Below are positions 1 through 10,268 of a stretch of DNA of 64,000 bases, in pieces. Within the stretch, counting starts at the first letter, position 1, and each line of letters starts with the position of its first letter. Origin of the DNA: Streptomyces sp. WZ.A104 (GTDB lineage: Bacteria > Actinomycetota > Actinomycetes > Streptomycetales > Streptomycetaceae); contig NZ_NWVL01000016.1 of the NCBI RefSeq assembly GCF_002382885.1, positions 53,598 through 117,597 of the forward strand, given 5' to 3'. Position numbers and translations under genes: made by a program. Below the pieces are notes generated by a model, which ran no database searches, was not told the DNA's origin, and was given only the letters and a program-made list of their open reading frames with translations.

Positions 1-423
1 CGGCTCGGCGTACGGATCGCGCTCGACGGCTTCGGCAGCGGCTTCGCGGCGATCAACGCCCTGCGGCGGCTCCCCATCGACGTACTGAAGCTCGACCGGA
101 ATCTGGTCGAGGGGGTGGTCGAATCGGCCAGACTGCACAAGATCACCAGCGGGCTGCTGCGGATCGCCTGCGACCTCGGCCTCCAGTCCGTCGCCGACGG
201 CGTCGACGTCCCCGACCAGGTCCTCGCCCTGCGCGCCATGGGATGCACGCACGGCCAGGGGATGGCCTTCTCCGGGCCGCTCGACGAATACCGGCTGCGG
301 CGGGCGCTGGTCCGCGGGGAGTTCCCCGTGCCGGGCATTCCGGGCCCCCGGCCGGCCATGGCGGGCGGCTCGATCCCGCTGCTCACCGGATCACATACTG
401 AGACGCCCGTCCCACCCCCTTGA
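1..423 (+). CDS. EAL-domain protein, 3' end only
   Basis: This is the C-terminal end of an EAL (cyclic-di-GMP phosphodiesterase type) domain, open from base 1 and stopping at TGA 421-423. The run [14 protein letters not shown] and the late QGMAFSGPL match the canonical PVDVLKIDRSFV and QGY.FS.P stretches. The normally invariant metal-binding DDFGTGYSS reads [10 protein letters not shown], so the second Asp is Gly, and the usual VAEGVE reads VADGVD. Both changes suggest a catalytically weak or degenerate domain. The last 35 residues are a Pro/Gly-rich tail. The upstream part (often PAS/GGDEF in this family) lies outside the window, so full function cannot be judged. It runs in the same direction as ilvB but is separated from it by an attenuator. 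Confidence 0.8.
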   Translation, partial: RLGVRIALDGFGSGFAAINALRRLPIDVLKLDRNLVEGVVESARLHKITSGLLRIACDLGLQSVADGVDVPDQVLALRAMGCTHGQGMAFSGPLDEYRLRRALVRGEFPVPGIPGPRPAMAGGSIPLLTGSHTETPVPPP

Positions 424-456
424 CACGTCATGCGTGCCGGAGAGAGGGTCAATGCC

Positions 457-498
457 ATGCGCACCCGAATTCTCGTACTTGGAAAGCGCGTCGGCTGA
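457..498 (+). CDS. ilvB leader peptide (attenuator ORF)
   Basis: A 13-codon ORF reads [13 protein letters not shown] with a purine-rich GAGAGGG ribosome site upstream. The Ile-Leu-Val-Leu run is what a leader needs if translation speed is to report all three branched-chain amino acids, and the Ile codon is ATT, rare in this genome. It lies 143 bp before ilvB and is followed at 543-570 by a terminator hairpin. Attenuation of actinobacterial ilvB by such peptides has been proposed from comparative work; operation here is inferred from the layout. Confidence 0.8.
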   Translation: MRTRILVLGKRVG

Positions 499-542
499 AG
501 CAGAGTCACTCCACGACACTCTGCGGACCACTCCGGCGCGCT

Positions 543-580
543 CCCCTCGCTTGCCTCACGGCACGAGGGGTTTTTTGTTG
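543..580 (+). terminator. ilvB attenuator terminator
   Basis: A CCCCTCG / CGAGGGG stem (543-549 with 564-570) is followed by TTTTTTGTTG. A run of six T is exceptional in this GC-rich window. It lies between the leader peptide and ilvB and so is expected to stop transcription unless ribosomes stall in the leader. Confidence 0.8.
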
Positions 581-640
581 CACCGACACCGCTCAAACCG
601 CTGCAAAACACCCGCGAAAACCCTCAGCTTCGAGAAGAGA

Positions 641-2497
641 ATGCCGATGACCGAGCAGGCCACCGGGGCCCATCACCCGCAGCCGCGCGCCCGTAACGGC
701 GGACAGCCGTCCGCCACCGTCGAGCACGTCACGGGCGCCCAGTCCCTCATCCGTTCTCTTGAGGAAGTCGGCGCCGACACGGTATTCGGCATCCCCGGCG
801 GTGCGATCCTCCCCGCCTACGACCCGATGATGGACTCCACCCGCGTCCGTCACGTCCTGGTCCGCCACGAGCAGGGCGCCGGTCACGCCGCCACGGGGTA
901 CGCGCAGGCCACCGGCAAGGTCGGCGTCTGCATGGCCACCTCGGGGCCCGGCGCCACCAACCTGGTCACCCCGATCGCCGACGCGCACATGGACTCCGTG
1001 CCGCTCGTCGCGATCACCGGCCAGGTCGCCTCCAAGGCCATCGGTACCGACGCCTTCCAGGAAGCCGACATCTGCGGCATCACGATGCCGATCACCAAGC
1101 ACAACTTCCTGGTGACCAAGGCCGAGGACATCCCGCACACCATCGCCGAGGCCTTCCACATCGCCTCCACCGGCCGTCCCGGACCGGTCCTCGTCGACAT
1201 CGCCAAGGACGCCCTCCAGGCCCGGACCACCTTCAGCTGGCCGCCCACCCAGGACCTGCCCGGCTACCGCCCGGTGACCAAGCCGCACGCCAAGCAGATC
1301 CGCGAGGCCGCCAAGCTGATCACCCAGGCCAGGCGCCCCGTGCTGTACGTCGGCGGCGGCGTCCTCAAGGCCAGGGCCACCGCCGAGCTGAAGGTCCTCG
1401 CGGAGCTGACCGGAGCGCCCGTCACCACCACCCTGATGGCGCTCGGCGCGTTCCCCGACAGCCACCCGCTGCACGTGGGAATGCCGGGCATGCACGGCGC
1501 CGTCACCGCCGTCACCGCGCTGCAGAAGGCAGACCTGATCGTCGCCCTCGGCGCCCGCTTCGACGACCGCGTCACCGGCAAGCTGGACAGCTTCGCCCCG
1601 TACGCCAAGATCGTCCACGCCGACATCGACCCGGCCGAAATCGGCAAGAACCGCACCGCGGACGTCCCGATCGTGGGCGACGCCCGCGAGGTCCTGGCCG
1701 ACCTGGTCCAGGCCGTCCAGGCCGAGCACAACGAGGGCCGCACCGGCGACTACGCCGCATGGTGGAAGGACCTCAACCGCTGGCGCGACACCTACCCGCT
1801 CGGCTACGACCTGCCCGAGGACGGCAGCCTCTCCCCGCAGCAGGTCATCCAGCGCATCGGCAAGCTCGCCCCCGAGGGCACGATCTTCGCGGCGGGCGTC
1901 GGCCAGCACCAGATGTGGGCCTCCCACTTCATCGACTACGAGCAGCCCGCCACCTGGCTCAACAGCGGCGGCGCCGGGACGATGGGCTACGCGGTCCCGG
2001 CCGCGATGGGCGCGAAGGCCGGCATGCCCGACCGCACGGTCTGGGCCATCGACGGCGACGGCTGCTTCCAGATGACCAACCAGGAACTGACCACCTGCGC
2101 GCTCAACAACATCCCGATCAAGGTCGCCGTCATCAACAACGGCGCCCTCGGAATGGTCCGCCAGTGGCAGACCCTCTTCTACAACCAGCGTTACTCCAAC
2201 ACCGTCCTGCACTCCGGCCCCGACAGTGACGGCGGTCCGGCCAGGGGCACCCGCGTCCCGGACTTCGTCAAGCTGTCCGAGGCCATGGGCTGCTACGCCA
2301 TCCGCTGCGAGGACCCGGCCGAACTGGACAAGGTCATCGAAGAGGCCAACTCCATCAACGACCGCCCCGTCGTGATCGACTTCATCGTCCACGAGGACGC
2401 CATGGTCTGGCCGATGGTCGCCGCCGGCACCTCCAACGACGAGGTCCAGGCCGCACGCGGCGTCCGCCCCGACTTCGGCGACAACGAAGACGACTGA
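641..2497 (+). CDS. ilvB: Acetolactate synthase large subunit
   Basis: The 618-residue catalytic subunit of acetohydroxyacid synthase condenses two pyruvates, or pyruvate and 2-oxobutyrate, in the first common step of valine/leucine/isoleucine synthesis. Visible marks are the [15 protein letters not shown] block carrying the thiamine-activating Glu, the central FAD-region segment, and the thiamine diphosphate motif from GDGCFQMT to the NN pair of VINNG. The start is set at ATG 641 (MPMTEQ) behind GAGAAGAG. The frame stays open upstream to 434, but that stretch is the attenuator, not protein. The second Met at 647 is an alternative. ilvN follows after 22 bases. Expression is probably controlled by the leader at 457-498. 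Confidence 0.97.
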   Translation: MPMTEQATGAHHPQPRARNGGQPSATVEHVTGAQSLIRSLEEVGADTVFGIPGGAILPAYDPMMDSTRVRHVLVRHEQGAGHAATGYAQATGKVGVCMATSGPGATNLVTPIADAHMDSVPLVAITGQVASKAIGTDAFQEADICGITMPITKHNFLVTKAEDIPHTIAEAFHIASTGRPGPVLVDIAKDALQARTTFSWPPTQDLPGYRPVTKPHAKQIREAAKLITQARRPVLYVGGGVLKARATAELKVLAELTGAPVTTTLMALGAFPDSHPLHVGMPGMHGAVTAVTALQKADLIVALGARFDDRVTGKLDSFAPYAKIVHADIDPAEIGKNRTADVPIVGDAREVLADLVQAVQAEHNEGRTGDYAAWWKDLNRWRDTYPLGYDLPEDGSLSPQQVIQRIGKLAPEGTIFAAGVGQHQMWASHFIDYEQPATWLNSGGAGTMGYAVPAAMGAKAGMPDRTVWAIDGDGCFQMTNQELTTCALNNIPIKVAVINNGALGMVRQWQTLFYNQRYSNTVLHSGPDSDGGPARGTRVPDFVKLSEAMGCYAIRCEDPAELDKVIEEANSINDRPVVIDFIVHEDAMVWPMVAAGTSNDEVQAARGVRPDFGDNEDD

Positions 2498-4168
<1,671 letters not shown>

Positions 4169-4175
4169 GCCTCGG

Positions 4176-4211
4176 GGAGCGGGGCGGGTCCGGAAGGGCC
4201 CGCCCCGCTCC
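4176..4211. terminator. Hairpin after ilvC
   Basis: A perfect 13-bp GC stem (4176-4188 with 4199-4211) lies 8 bases after the ilvC stop, with no T-tract. Just downstream a 12-bp piece, GCATCACCGGAA, is repeated in tandem, and the 10-bp palindrome GGTGTACACC sits at 4265-4274 in the 245-bp gap before serA. Confidence 0.75.
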
Positions 4212-4455
4212 GCATCACCGGAAGCATCACCGGAAGCACTACCGGAAGGTGCGGGTTCTGTGCGGGTGTACACCACGTCCACCCCGTGCGGGTGATCCTT
4301 CCACCAGGGCGCAGTAGAAGGCCCTCCGCATGACTACACTTCTCAACACATACACGCGTCAGGGCCCACAGTGTCGTGCGTCTACCACGCGGCTAGCCCC
4401 TCCACCGCCTGCGGCCGTCGGGACGGCCGTCCGCACTGGACTTGTGAGGACTCAC

Positions 4456-6048
4456 GTGAGCTCGAAACCTGTCGTACTCATCGCTGAAGAGCTGTCGCCC
4501 GCCACGGTCGACGCTCTGGGTCCGGATTTCGAGATCCGGCACTGCAACGGCGCGGACCGCGCCGAGTTGCTCCCCGCGATCGCCGATGTCGACGCGATCC
4601 TGGTGCGCTCCGCGACCAAGGTCGACGCCGAGGCCATCGCCGCCGCCAGGAAGCTCCGGGTCGTGGCCCGCGCGGGCGTCGGTCTGGACAACGTCGATGT
4701 CTCCTCGGCCACCAAGGCCGGCGTGATGGTCGTCAACGCCCCGACCTCCAACATCGTCACCGCCGCCGAGCTGGCCTGCGGTCTGCTGGTCGCCACCGCG
4801 CGGAACATCCCGCAGGCCAACACCGCCCTGAAGAACGGCGAGTGGAAGCGCTCCAAGTACACCGGCGTCGAGCTCAGCGAGAAGGTCCTCGGCGTCGTGG
4901 GCCTCGGCCGCATCGGTGTCCTGGTCGCCCAGCGCATGTCGGCCTTCGGCATGAAGGTCGTCGCCTACGACCCCTACGTCCAGCCCGCCCGCGCCGCGCA
5001 GATGGGCGTCAAGCTCCTCAGCCTGGACGAGCTGCTGGAGGTCGCCGACTTCATCACCGTGCATCTGCCCAAGACCCCCGAGACCCTCGGCCTCATCGGG
5101 GACGAGGCGCTGCACAAGGTGAAGCCCTCGGTGCGCATCGTCAACGCCGCGCGCGGCGGGATCGTCGACGAGGAGGCGCTGTACTCCGCGCTCAAGGAGG
5201 GCCGCGTCGCGGGCGCGGGCCTCGATGTGTACGCGAAGGAGCCCTGCACGGACTCCCCGCTCTTCCAGTTCGACCAGGTCGTCTGCACCCCGCACCTGGG
5301 CGCCTCCACCGACGAGGCCCAGGAGAAGGCGGGCATCGCGGTCGCCAAGTCCGTCCGTCTCGCGCTCGCGGGTGAGCTGGTCCCGGACGCGGTCAACGTC
5401 CAGGGCGGCGTCATCGCCGAGGACGTACGCCCCGGCCTCCCGCTCGCCGAGAAGCTCGGCCGGATCTTCACCGCGCTCGCGGGCGAGGTCGCGGCCCGGC
5501 TCGACGTCGAGGTGTACGGCGAGATCACCCAGCACGACGTGAAGGTGCTGGAGCTCTCGGCGCTCAAGGGCGTCTTCGAGGACGTCGTCGACGAGACCGT
5601 CAGCTACGTCAACGCCCCGCTCTTCGCGCAGGAGCGCGGTGTCGAGGTCCGCCTCACCACCAGCTCCGAGTCGCCCGATCACCGCAATGTGGTCACCGTG
5701 CGCGGCACGCTCTCCAGCGGCGAGGAGGTCGCGGTCTCCGGCACGCTGGCGGGCCCGAAGCACCTCCAGAAGATCGTGGCCATCGGCGAGCACGACGTGG
5801 ACCTGGCCCTCGCGGACCACATGGTGGTCCTGCGCTACCAGGACCGTCCCGGTGTGGTCGGCGCGGTCGGCAAGATCCTCGGCGAGGCCGGGCTGAACAT
5901 CGCGGGCATGCAGGTCTCGCGGGCGGCCGTGGGCGGCGAGGCGCTCGTCGTCCTGACCGTCGACGACACCGTCCCGCAGACGGTGCTGACCGAGATCGCC
6001 GACGAGATCGGCGCCTCCTCGGCCCGCTCGGTGAACCTCACCGACTGA
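4456..6048 (+). CDS. serA: D-3-phosphoglycerate dehydrogenase
   Basis: The 530-residue enzyme catalyses the first step of serine synthesis, NAD-dependent oxidation of 3-phosphoglycerate. It has the long type I architecture: 2-hydroxyacid dehydrogenase substrate and NAD domains (VVGLGRIGVLVAQRM glycine motif; catalytic-region NAARGGIVDEEAL and HLGAST), an intervening (ASB) domain, and a C-terminal ACT domain (LRYQDRPGVVGAVGKIL) for serine control. GTG 4456 (VSSKPVV) is chosen because GTGAGGA lies 6 bases upstream. The 42 upstream codons in frame are Pro/Arg-rich and unlike the family. Confidence 0.95.
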   Translation: MSSKPVVLIAEELSPATVDALGPDFEIRHCNGADRAELLPAIADVDAILVRSATKVDAEAIAAARKLRVVARAGVGLDNVDVSSATKAGVMVVNAPTSNIVTAAELACGLLVATARNIPQANTALKNGEWKRSKYTGVELSEKVLGVVGLGRIGVLVAQRMSAFGMKVVAYDPYVQPARAAQMGVKLLSLDELLEVADFITVHLPKTPETLGLIGDEALHKVKPSVRIVNAARGGIVDEEALYSALKEGRVAGAGLDVYAKEPCTDSPLFQFDQVVCTPHLGASTDEAQEKAGIAVAKSVRLALAGELVPDAVNVQGGVIAEDVRPGLPLAEKLGRIFTALAGEVAARLDVEVYGEITQHDVKVLELSALKGVFEDVVDETVSYVNAPLFAQERGVEVRLTTSSESPDHRNVVTVRGTLSSGEEVAVSGTLAGPKHLQKIVAIGEHDVDLALADHMVVLRYQDRPGVVGAVGKILGEAGLNIAGMQVSRAAVGGEALVVLTVDDTVPQTVLTEIADEIGASSARSVNLTD

Positions 6049-6070
6049 CACACCCCGCACGACCCCGCCC

Positions 6071-6125
6071 TGTACCCGGTGGCCGGGCCCCTCGTCCCGT
6101 ACGAGAGGCCCGGACGCCGGGTACA
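6071..6125. terminator. Long hairpin after serA
   Basis: The outer stem TGTACCCGG / CCGGGTACA (6071-6079 with 6117-6125) encloses further complementary arms (CCGGGCC / GGCCCGG and CTCGT / ACGAG), making a 55-base cruciform-like terminator 22 bases after the serA stop. Confidence 0.8.
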
Positions 6126-6207
6126 GCGCTTTCCGCGGACAGCCAACCCGCCGGGGTGGGCCCGGGGTTGGGCCCTGGGGCCCACGACGCGCGGCGGCCC
6201 CCGACCC

Positions 6208-6231
6208 TAGGGTGACCGATTATCAGGTCAC
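6208..6231 (+). promoter_or_regulatory. Candidate promoter/operator of the toxin gene
   Basis: TAGGGT at 6208-6213 fits an actinobacterial -10 element and would start transcription near 6220. It is overlapped by a dyad GTGACC-N8-GGTCAC (6212-6217 and 6226-6231), a plausible repressor site. No -35 is convincing. The assignment is from pattern only. Confidence 0.4.
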
Positions 6232-6258
6232 TCAGGGGTACCGGGGGTCGGATCACGT

Positions 6259-8778
6259 ATGTCTGCTGTCGGTGGCATACCCGTAGCGGGAGGACCGGCC
6301 CCGGCCGCCGCCCCGCGGCGTGAACTCCCGGGCCCCCTCGTCCTCGTAAGAGCGCTGCTCCTCGTCCTTCTCGGCGCGACGGTCCTGGGCGCGATCGGTC
6401 TCTCCGGCTCCGCGCTCGCCGTGGACGCGATGGGCGCCGAGGTGCTCGGCATCCTGCTGTACGCCTCCGCGCCCGGGGTGCTCGGCGCGCTGCTGGCCCG
6501 GCACGTACGGACCGGCGGCACGCGGGTGCGGTGGGGGATCGTCGCCGTTCAGGGGTGGTTGATCCTCGGCGGGCTCGCCAACCTCGGGAACGGTTCTCCG
6601 GACGGGCTGACCCAGCTGGTCCTGCCGATCCTGATCATCGTCCTGATCAGCCGGTCCCCGAGCCGTGCGTGGTTCCGGCTGCCGTCGGCCGAGCGGGGCC
6701 GGCCGCCGAAGTTCTCGCTCCCGCACATGATCACCTGGCGCCGGGACCGGGGGCAGACCGCCCTGGAGTACCTGGGCCTCGTCCTGATCGTCGTCGCGCT
6801 GATCGCGGCCCTGACAGTGGGCGGCCTCGGCGGCCGGATCACTGACGGCCTCCAATCGGCGATCTGCTCGCTGACCGGCAGCTCCTGCCCGGTGTCCGGA
6901 GGCAGCGACTCCGTCGAGGCGGGGGACGGCCCGGGCGGGGGAGCGGACGGGGGTACCTCGGGGAGCGCGGACGGCGGTGTGGATGGCGGCGCTGATGGCG
7001 GTGCGAACGGGGGTGCCGACGGCGGCGCTGACGGTGGGTCGACAACCACGGGCGGGGCGACCGGCGGCGATGCGACGGGCGGGACGGGGAGCACGGGAGG
7101 TACCGGCAGTACTGAGGGGACGGGCGGGACCAGCAGTACAGGCGGGACCAGCAGTACAGGTGGGACCAGTGGTACAGGTGGGACCGGCACCGGCGGCACC
7201 GCGTCCGGCGGCTCCGGAAGTACCGGCGGAACCGGGGGCGGCACCGGCGGGCCCGACGACACCGGGCGTCCCGGCACCGGTGAGGACACCTTCCCGGAGG
7301 AACACGAGGAGCCCGAGGCCGCCTACGACGTGCCCGCCTCCGCCGAGGGCGAGGGCGGTGGGGAGCAGGCCGAGGAGCAGGAGGACTGCGGCGGCTGGGG
7401 CTTCTTCGGCTGCGCCTGGGACCGTACGACCCAGGTCTTCAAGGGCGTCGTGGTCGACGGGATCTGGGGCGACATCACCGGGATCATCGACCTGTTCAAG
7501 CCCGAGACCTGGTCGGGCCTCGTGGACTACGGAGGCCGGCTCGCCGACCAGTGGGCGGCCGACTCCGCGGGCGCGGGCGACAAGTGGGCGGACGGCGACT
7601 ACCTGGGCGCGCTCCGGGACTGGGGCGGGGCCTCGGTCAACACGGTGATCACGGTCGGCGACGACATCTTCGTCGGGGACGAGGTCCGTGAGCGCTGGAA
7701 CAACGGGGAGAAGACCCGGGCCGTCACCGATGTGATCTGGAACGTCGGCTCGCTGTTCATCCCCGGCTACAACGTCGCCAAGGTGGTCAGCAAGGCCGGG
7801 AAGCTCGGCAAGGTCGGCAAGGCGGCCTCCGAGGTCGCCGACGCTGCGGGCGACGCGAGCGCGGCCGCCCGCCGGGCTCGCCAGGCCGCGGAGGCGGGCG
7901 ACCTGGACGGCGTACGCAAGGCGGCGAGGGAGGCCGACGAGGCGGCGGACAGCGCCGAGGACGCGGCGCGCCGGACCGGTTGCGCCATCGCGTCCGGGAC
8001 GCCGTCGGTGCGGTACGGGGGAGGCGGCACCGGTGGAGTGCCCGGCTCCGGTACCGGGGTGCTGGCGGGCGGCCCGCCGGGCCGGATCATCCTCGCGGAG
8101 GGCGGCTGCGACGAGGCGGCCAGGAAGTCGGCCGAGGAGGCGCGGGCGGCGGAGCGCCAGGCGCATCTGGACCAGAAGCGGCTGGAGGAGCCCGAGCGGG
8201 CCCGGAAGGCCGAGCTGGACAAGAAGAAGTACCCCGAGCCGCAGCGCAACGACACCTCCGACCCGCGCAACTACAACCCGCCGTCCTGGGCCGACGGCCT
8301 CAAGGACCGTACGCTCGGCGACGCCGACGCGGGCGACGGCTACTGGGCCGGCCGGGACCGCAACCCCGCGCCGAACTGGAAGAACGAGTCCTGGCTCCGC
8401 TACCAGGAGCAGATCACCGGGACGAACCGGGGCCAGGAGTACGTCGTACCGCACCCGCGCGAGGGCAAGCCGGCCGTGGAGTACGACGGGTGGGACTCCT
8501 CCCGGCAGACCTACCTGGAGGCCAAGAACGGCTACGGCAGCTATCTGTCCAAGACCGACCGCTCCAGTCTCACCCCGTCCGGCAAGGACAAGTTCGTCGC
8601 CGAGGCACGGGCCCAGGTGGAGGCGTCCGGCGGCCGCGCCGTGGAGTGGCACTTCTCCGACCCGGACGTGGCCAAGGCGGCCCGCAAGGCGTTCCGTGAG
8701 GAAGGGCTGCCGATCAAGGTGATCAACACCAAGCCGCACCCCGGCGACAGCACCAGGAAACCGGAAGCATTCGACTGA
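6259..8778 (+). CDS. Polymorphic toxin: membrane/prepilin-like leader with Tox-REase-5 tip
   Basis: This 839-residue protein falls into four parts. Residues 25-130 hold about four hydrophobic segments. Residues 161-190 are a class III (Flp-type) prepilin signal, RRDRG|QTALEYLGL, with Gly165 before the cut site, Glu170 at mature +5 and a long hydrophobic helix. Residues 213-350 are a Gly/Thr/Asp linker built from short repeats. After a helical middle region (about 376-690), residues about 700-830 match Tox-REase-5, a restriction-endonuclease-fold toxin: D743, E754 and K756 (in YDGWD and LEAK) form the PD-(D/E)xK set, followed by VEWHFSDP. An Imm52-like gene is next. The role is inferred: a contact or surface-delivered nuclease. 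ATG 6727 (MITWRRDRG) would be the natural start of a stand-alone prepilin, but it has no ribosome site. Confidence 0.85.
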   Translation: MSAVGGIPVAGGPAPAAAPRRELPGPLVLVRALLLVLLGATVLGAIGLSGSALAVDAMGAEVLGILLYASAPGVLGALLARHVRTGGTRVRWGIVAVQGWLILGGLANLGNGSPDGLTQLVLPILIIVLISRSPSRAWFRLPSAERGRPPKFSLPHMITWRRDRGQTALEYLGLVLIVVALIAALTVGGLGGRITDGLQSAICSLTGSSCPVSGGSDSVEAGDGPGGGADGGTSGSADGGVDGGADGGANGGADGGADGGSTTTGGATGGDATGGTGSTGGTGSTEGTGGTSSTGGTSSTGGTSGTGGTGTGGTASGGSGSTGGTGGGTGGPDDTGRPGTGEDTFPEEHEEPEAAYDVPASAEGEGGGEQAEEQEDCGGWGFFGCAWDRTTQVFKGVVVDGIWGDITGIIDLFKPETWSGLVDYGGRLADQWAADSAGAGDKWADGDYLGALRDWGGASVNTVITVGDDIFVGDEVRERWNNGEKTRAVTDVIWNVGSLFIPGYNVAKVVSKAGKLGKVGKAASEVADAAGDASAAARRARQAAEAGDLDGVRKAAREADEAADSAEDAARRTGCAIASGTPSVRYGGGGTGGVPGSGTGVLAGGPPGRIILAEGGCDEAARKSAEEARAAERQAHLDQKRLEEPERARKAELDKKKYPEPQRNDTSDPRNYNPPSWADGLKDRTLGDADAGDGYWAGRDRNPAPNWKNESWLRYQEQITGTNRGQEYVVPHPREGKPAVEYDGWDSSRQTYLEAKNGYGSYLSKTDRSSLTPSGKDKFVAEARAQVEASGGRAVEWHFSDPDVAKAARKAFREEGLPIKVINTKPHPGDSTRKPEAFD
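7123..7176 (+). repeat. 18-bp tandem repeat in the toxin linker
   Basis: Three consecutive 18-bp units (7123-7140, 7141-7158, 7159-7176) of the type GGCGGGACCAGCAGTACA encode Gly-Gly-Thr-Ser-Ser-Thr. They lie inside a longer Gly/Thr-rich linker (about 6910-7270), so linker length may vary between strains by slippage without breaking the frame. Confidence 0.85.
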
Positions 8779-8813
8779 GGGCTGTCCCGCCAGGGATGAC
8801 CCGACAGCCCTCA
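8776..8813 (+). terminator. Hairpin overlapping the toxin stop codon
   Basis: TGAGGGCTGTC (8776-8786) pairs with GACAGCCCTCA (8803-8813); the stem includes the toxin's own TGA. It may lower read-through into the immunity gene, so immunity could have its own promoter in 8814-8905. Confidence 0.65.
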
Positions 8814-8923
8814 GCGGCCGAGTAGCCTGCAACGCGTGGTGCCCCCGGCCGTCGGGCCCCGTCGGCGTGCGGCTGGGGGAGCCGCGCGACGCGGGACGGC
8901 CGGCCGACGGAGGAGAGACGAGC

Positions 8924-9622
8924 ATGCGACGTGTAGTGCGGGGCTTCTGGGGTCCGAGGCCCGAACCGGTCGAGGCCCTGGCCGACCGTTGGCAGCGGAC
9001 CCTGGACGGGTTCGCCGAGCTGGTCCCGCAGGCGGCCGACGTCTGGAGCCAGGTGCACGGGAACGGACCCGCGACCGCCTTCACCGCAGGAGAGGACGGT
9101 CTGCTCGGCGCGCTGCGGACCGCCCAGGACGCGGCCGACTGGTCGGACCTCACCGGTACCGGGCTGCGGCTCGTCGGCACGGGGGCGCCCGGCTGGGAGG
9201 CGGAGGTCAGCGGACTGGCCGGGGGCTCACCGCGGTTCCTGCTCCAGTCGCTCGCGATCGTCCTCCACGCACCGGACATCGCCGTGGTCCCGGAGGAGGA
9301 GATCCTGTCCCTCCTGGCCCGGGTGTGGGAGCCGGACTTCGGTGACGTGAGCGACGACGACGTGCTGGACGCCCTGGAGGATGACGCCGGGTATTCCGTC
9401 GGCGACCCGGTCGTCGGCCGCACCGGCTACCTCTCCCCGGCCCGCGCCGCCCTGGTCCCGGCCGGCCTGGACGTGGTCCGGCAGCAACTCCCGGCAGGCG
9501 GTGAGCTGCTGAGTATCGCGGCCCCCGGCGACAGTGCGACGGTGGTGCGGGTGTACGAACGGCTGCGCGAGGCGGGGGCGCTGGCCCCGCTGCCCCGCCC
9601 GTTGGACCGGCCCGTACTGTGA
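8924..9622 (+). CDS. Imm52-like immunity protein
   Basis: This is a 232-residue acidic, soluble protein with no signal or membrane segment. The start GFWGPRPEPVEALADRW followed by a helix resembles Imm52 (WGPR then a Cys/Ala-rich helix), the immunity family usually found beside Tox-REase-5 toxins. The pairing with the upstream gene therefore supports both assignments. ATG 8924 is used because GGAGGAGAG lies 8-14 bases before it; a GTG at 8867 extends the frame but has no site. Its stop overlaps the start of the next gene (GTGA), so the two are translationally coupled. Confidence 0.75.
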   Translation: MRRVVRGFWGPRPEPVEALADRWQRTLDGFAELVPQAADVWSQVHGNGPATAFTAGEDGLLGALRTAQDAADWSDLTGTGLRLVGTGAPGWEAEVSGLAGGSPRFLLQSLAIVLHAPDIAVVPEEEILSLLARVWEPDFGDVSDDDVLDALEDDAGYSVGDPVVGRTGYLSPARAALVPAGLDVVRQQLPAGGELLSIAAPGDSATVVRVYERLREAGALAPLPRPLDRPVL

Positions 9623-10164
9623 CCGCCCGGGCCGGGGAGGCCTTCGACGCGGACCGGGCGGCCGCCGAGGTCGAGGAGCTCCTCGCCGCCCCCGTACGGG
9701 CCACCGGCCCCACCGCCGCCGAGGGCGACCCGGCCACCGGCGAGTGGACGCTCAGCACGGGGGCGGGGTTCCGGATCGTGCCGCTGTGGGAGGGCGACCC
9801 GCTGACCGGCGTGTACGCCCCCGAGTGGAACGACGCCGAGGAGGCCGCGGCCGCCCGGCTCGACTCCCTGGCCCGAGTACTGGACACCCGCTGGGGTCCG
9901 CGCCGCACGGTCCCGCTGCACGGGCCGCTGCTGCGGTGGCAGGGCGGTTCGCCCGTGGAGCCGCTGTTCGAGGCGCTGTTCGCGGAAGATCTGTACGGGG
10001 ACCTGAGCGTCTGGGGTCCGGTCGGCTCCGACGGAGCGGCCCCGGGCGGCCGCTGGGTCGCGCTGACCGTCGGTCACAGCGACGCGGACGCGCCGATGGT
10101 GCTGGCCGCACTGGTCAGCGACCGGCCGGTGGTCGAACCGGAGGGCGCGGACGGCCCGTTGTGA
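9619..10164 (+). CDS. Unknown protein coupled to the immunity gene
   Basis: This 181-residue soluble acidic protein starts at GTG 9619 inside the preceding stop (GTGA overlap). I recognise no family with confidence. It is predicted alpha/beta with recurrent tryptophans (PLWEGDP, PEWNDAEE, TRWGPRR, VWGPVG) and ends in a poorly ordered acidic tail. Coupling to an immunity gene suggests a second immunity or accessory protein for the same toxin. Small proteins with the RWVALTVGHSD-type core occur near Streptomyces toxins as far as I recall, but that is not a firm identification. Confidence 0.7.
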   Translation: MTARAGEAFDADRAAAEVEELLAAPVRATGPTAAEGDPATGEWTLSTGAGFRIVPLWEGDPLTGVYAPEWNDAEEAAAARLDSLARVLDTRWGPRRTVPLHGPLLRWQGGSPVEPLFEALFAEDLYGDLSVWGPVGSDGAAPGGRWVALTVGHSDADAPMVLAALVSDRPVVEPEGADGPL

Positions 10165-10268
10165 GGCCCCCAGGCCCCGCCGTCGTGCTCCCGTGCGACC
10201 CCGCCGGGGGTGGCCGCGGACGCTGGTAGGGTCCTTCGGCACCACCCATCCCGTGATGGAGAAGGTCC

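Noticed and set aside
6253..9423. 1056-residue minus-strand open frame over the toxin and immunity genes
   Set aside because: Its Gly/Thr/Pro-rich tracts are complements of the toxin linker, and the plus-strand frames carry recognised domains.
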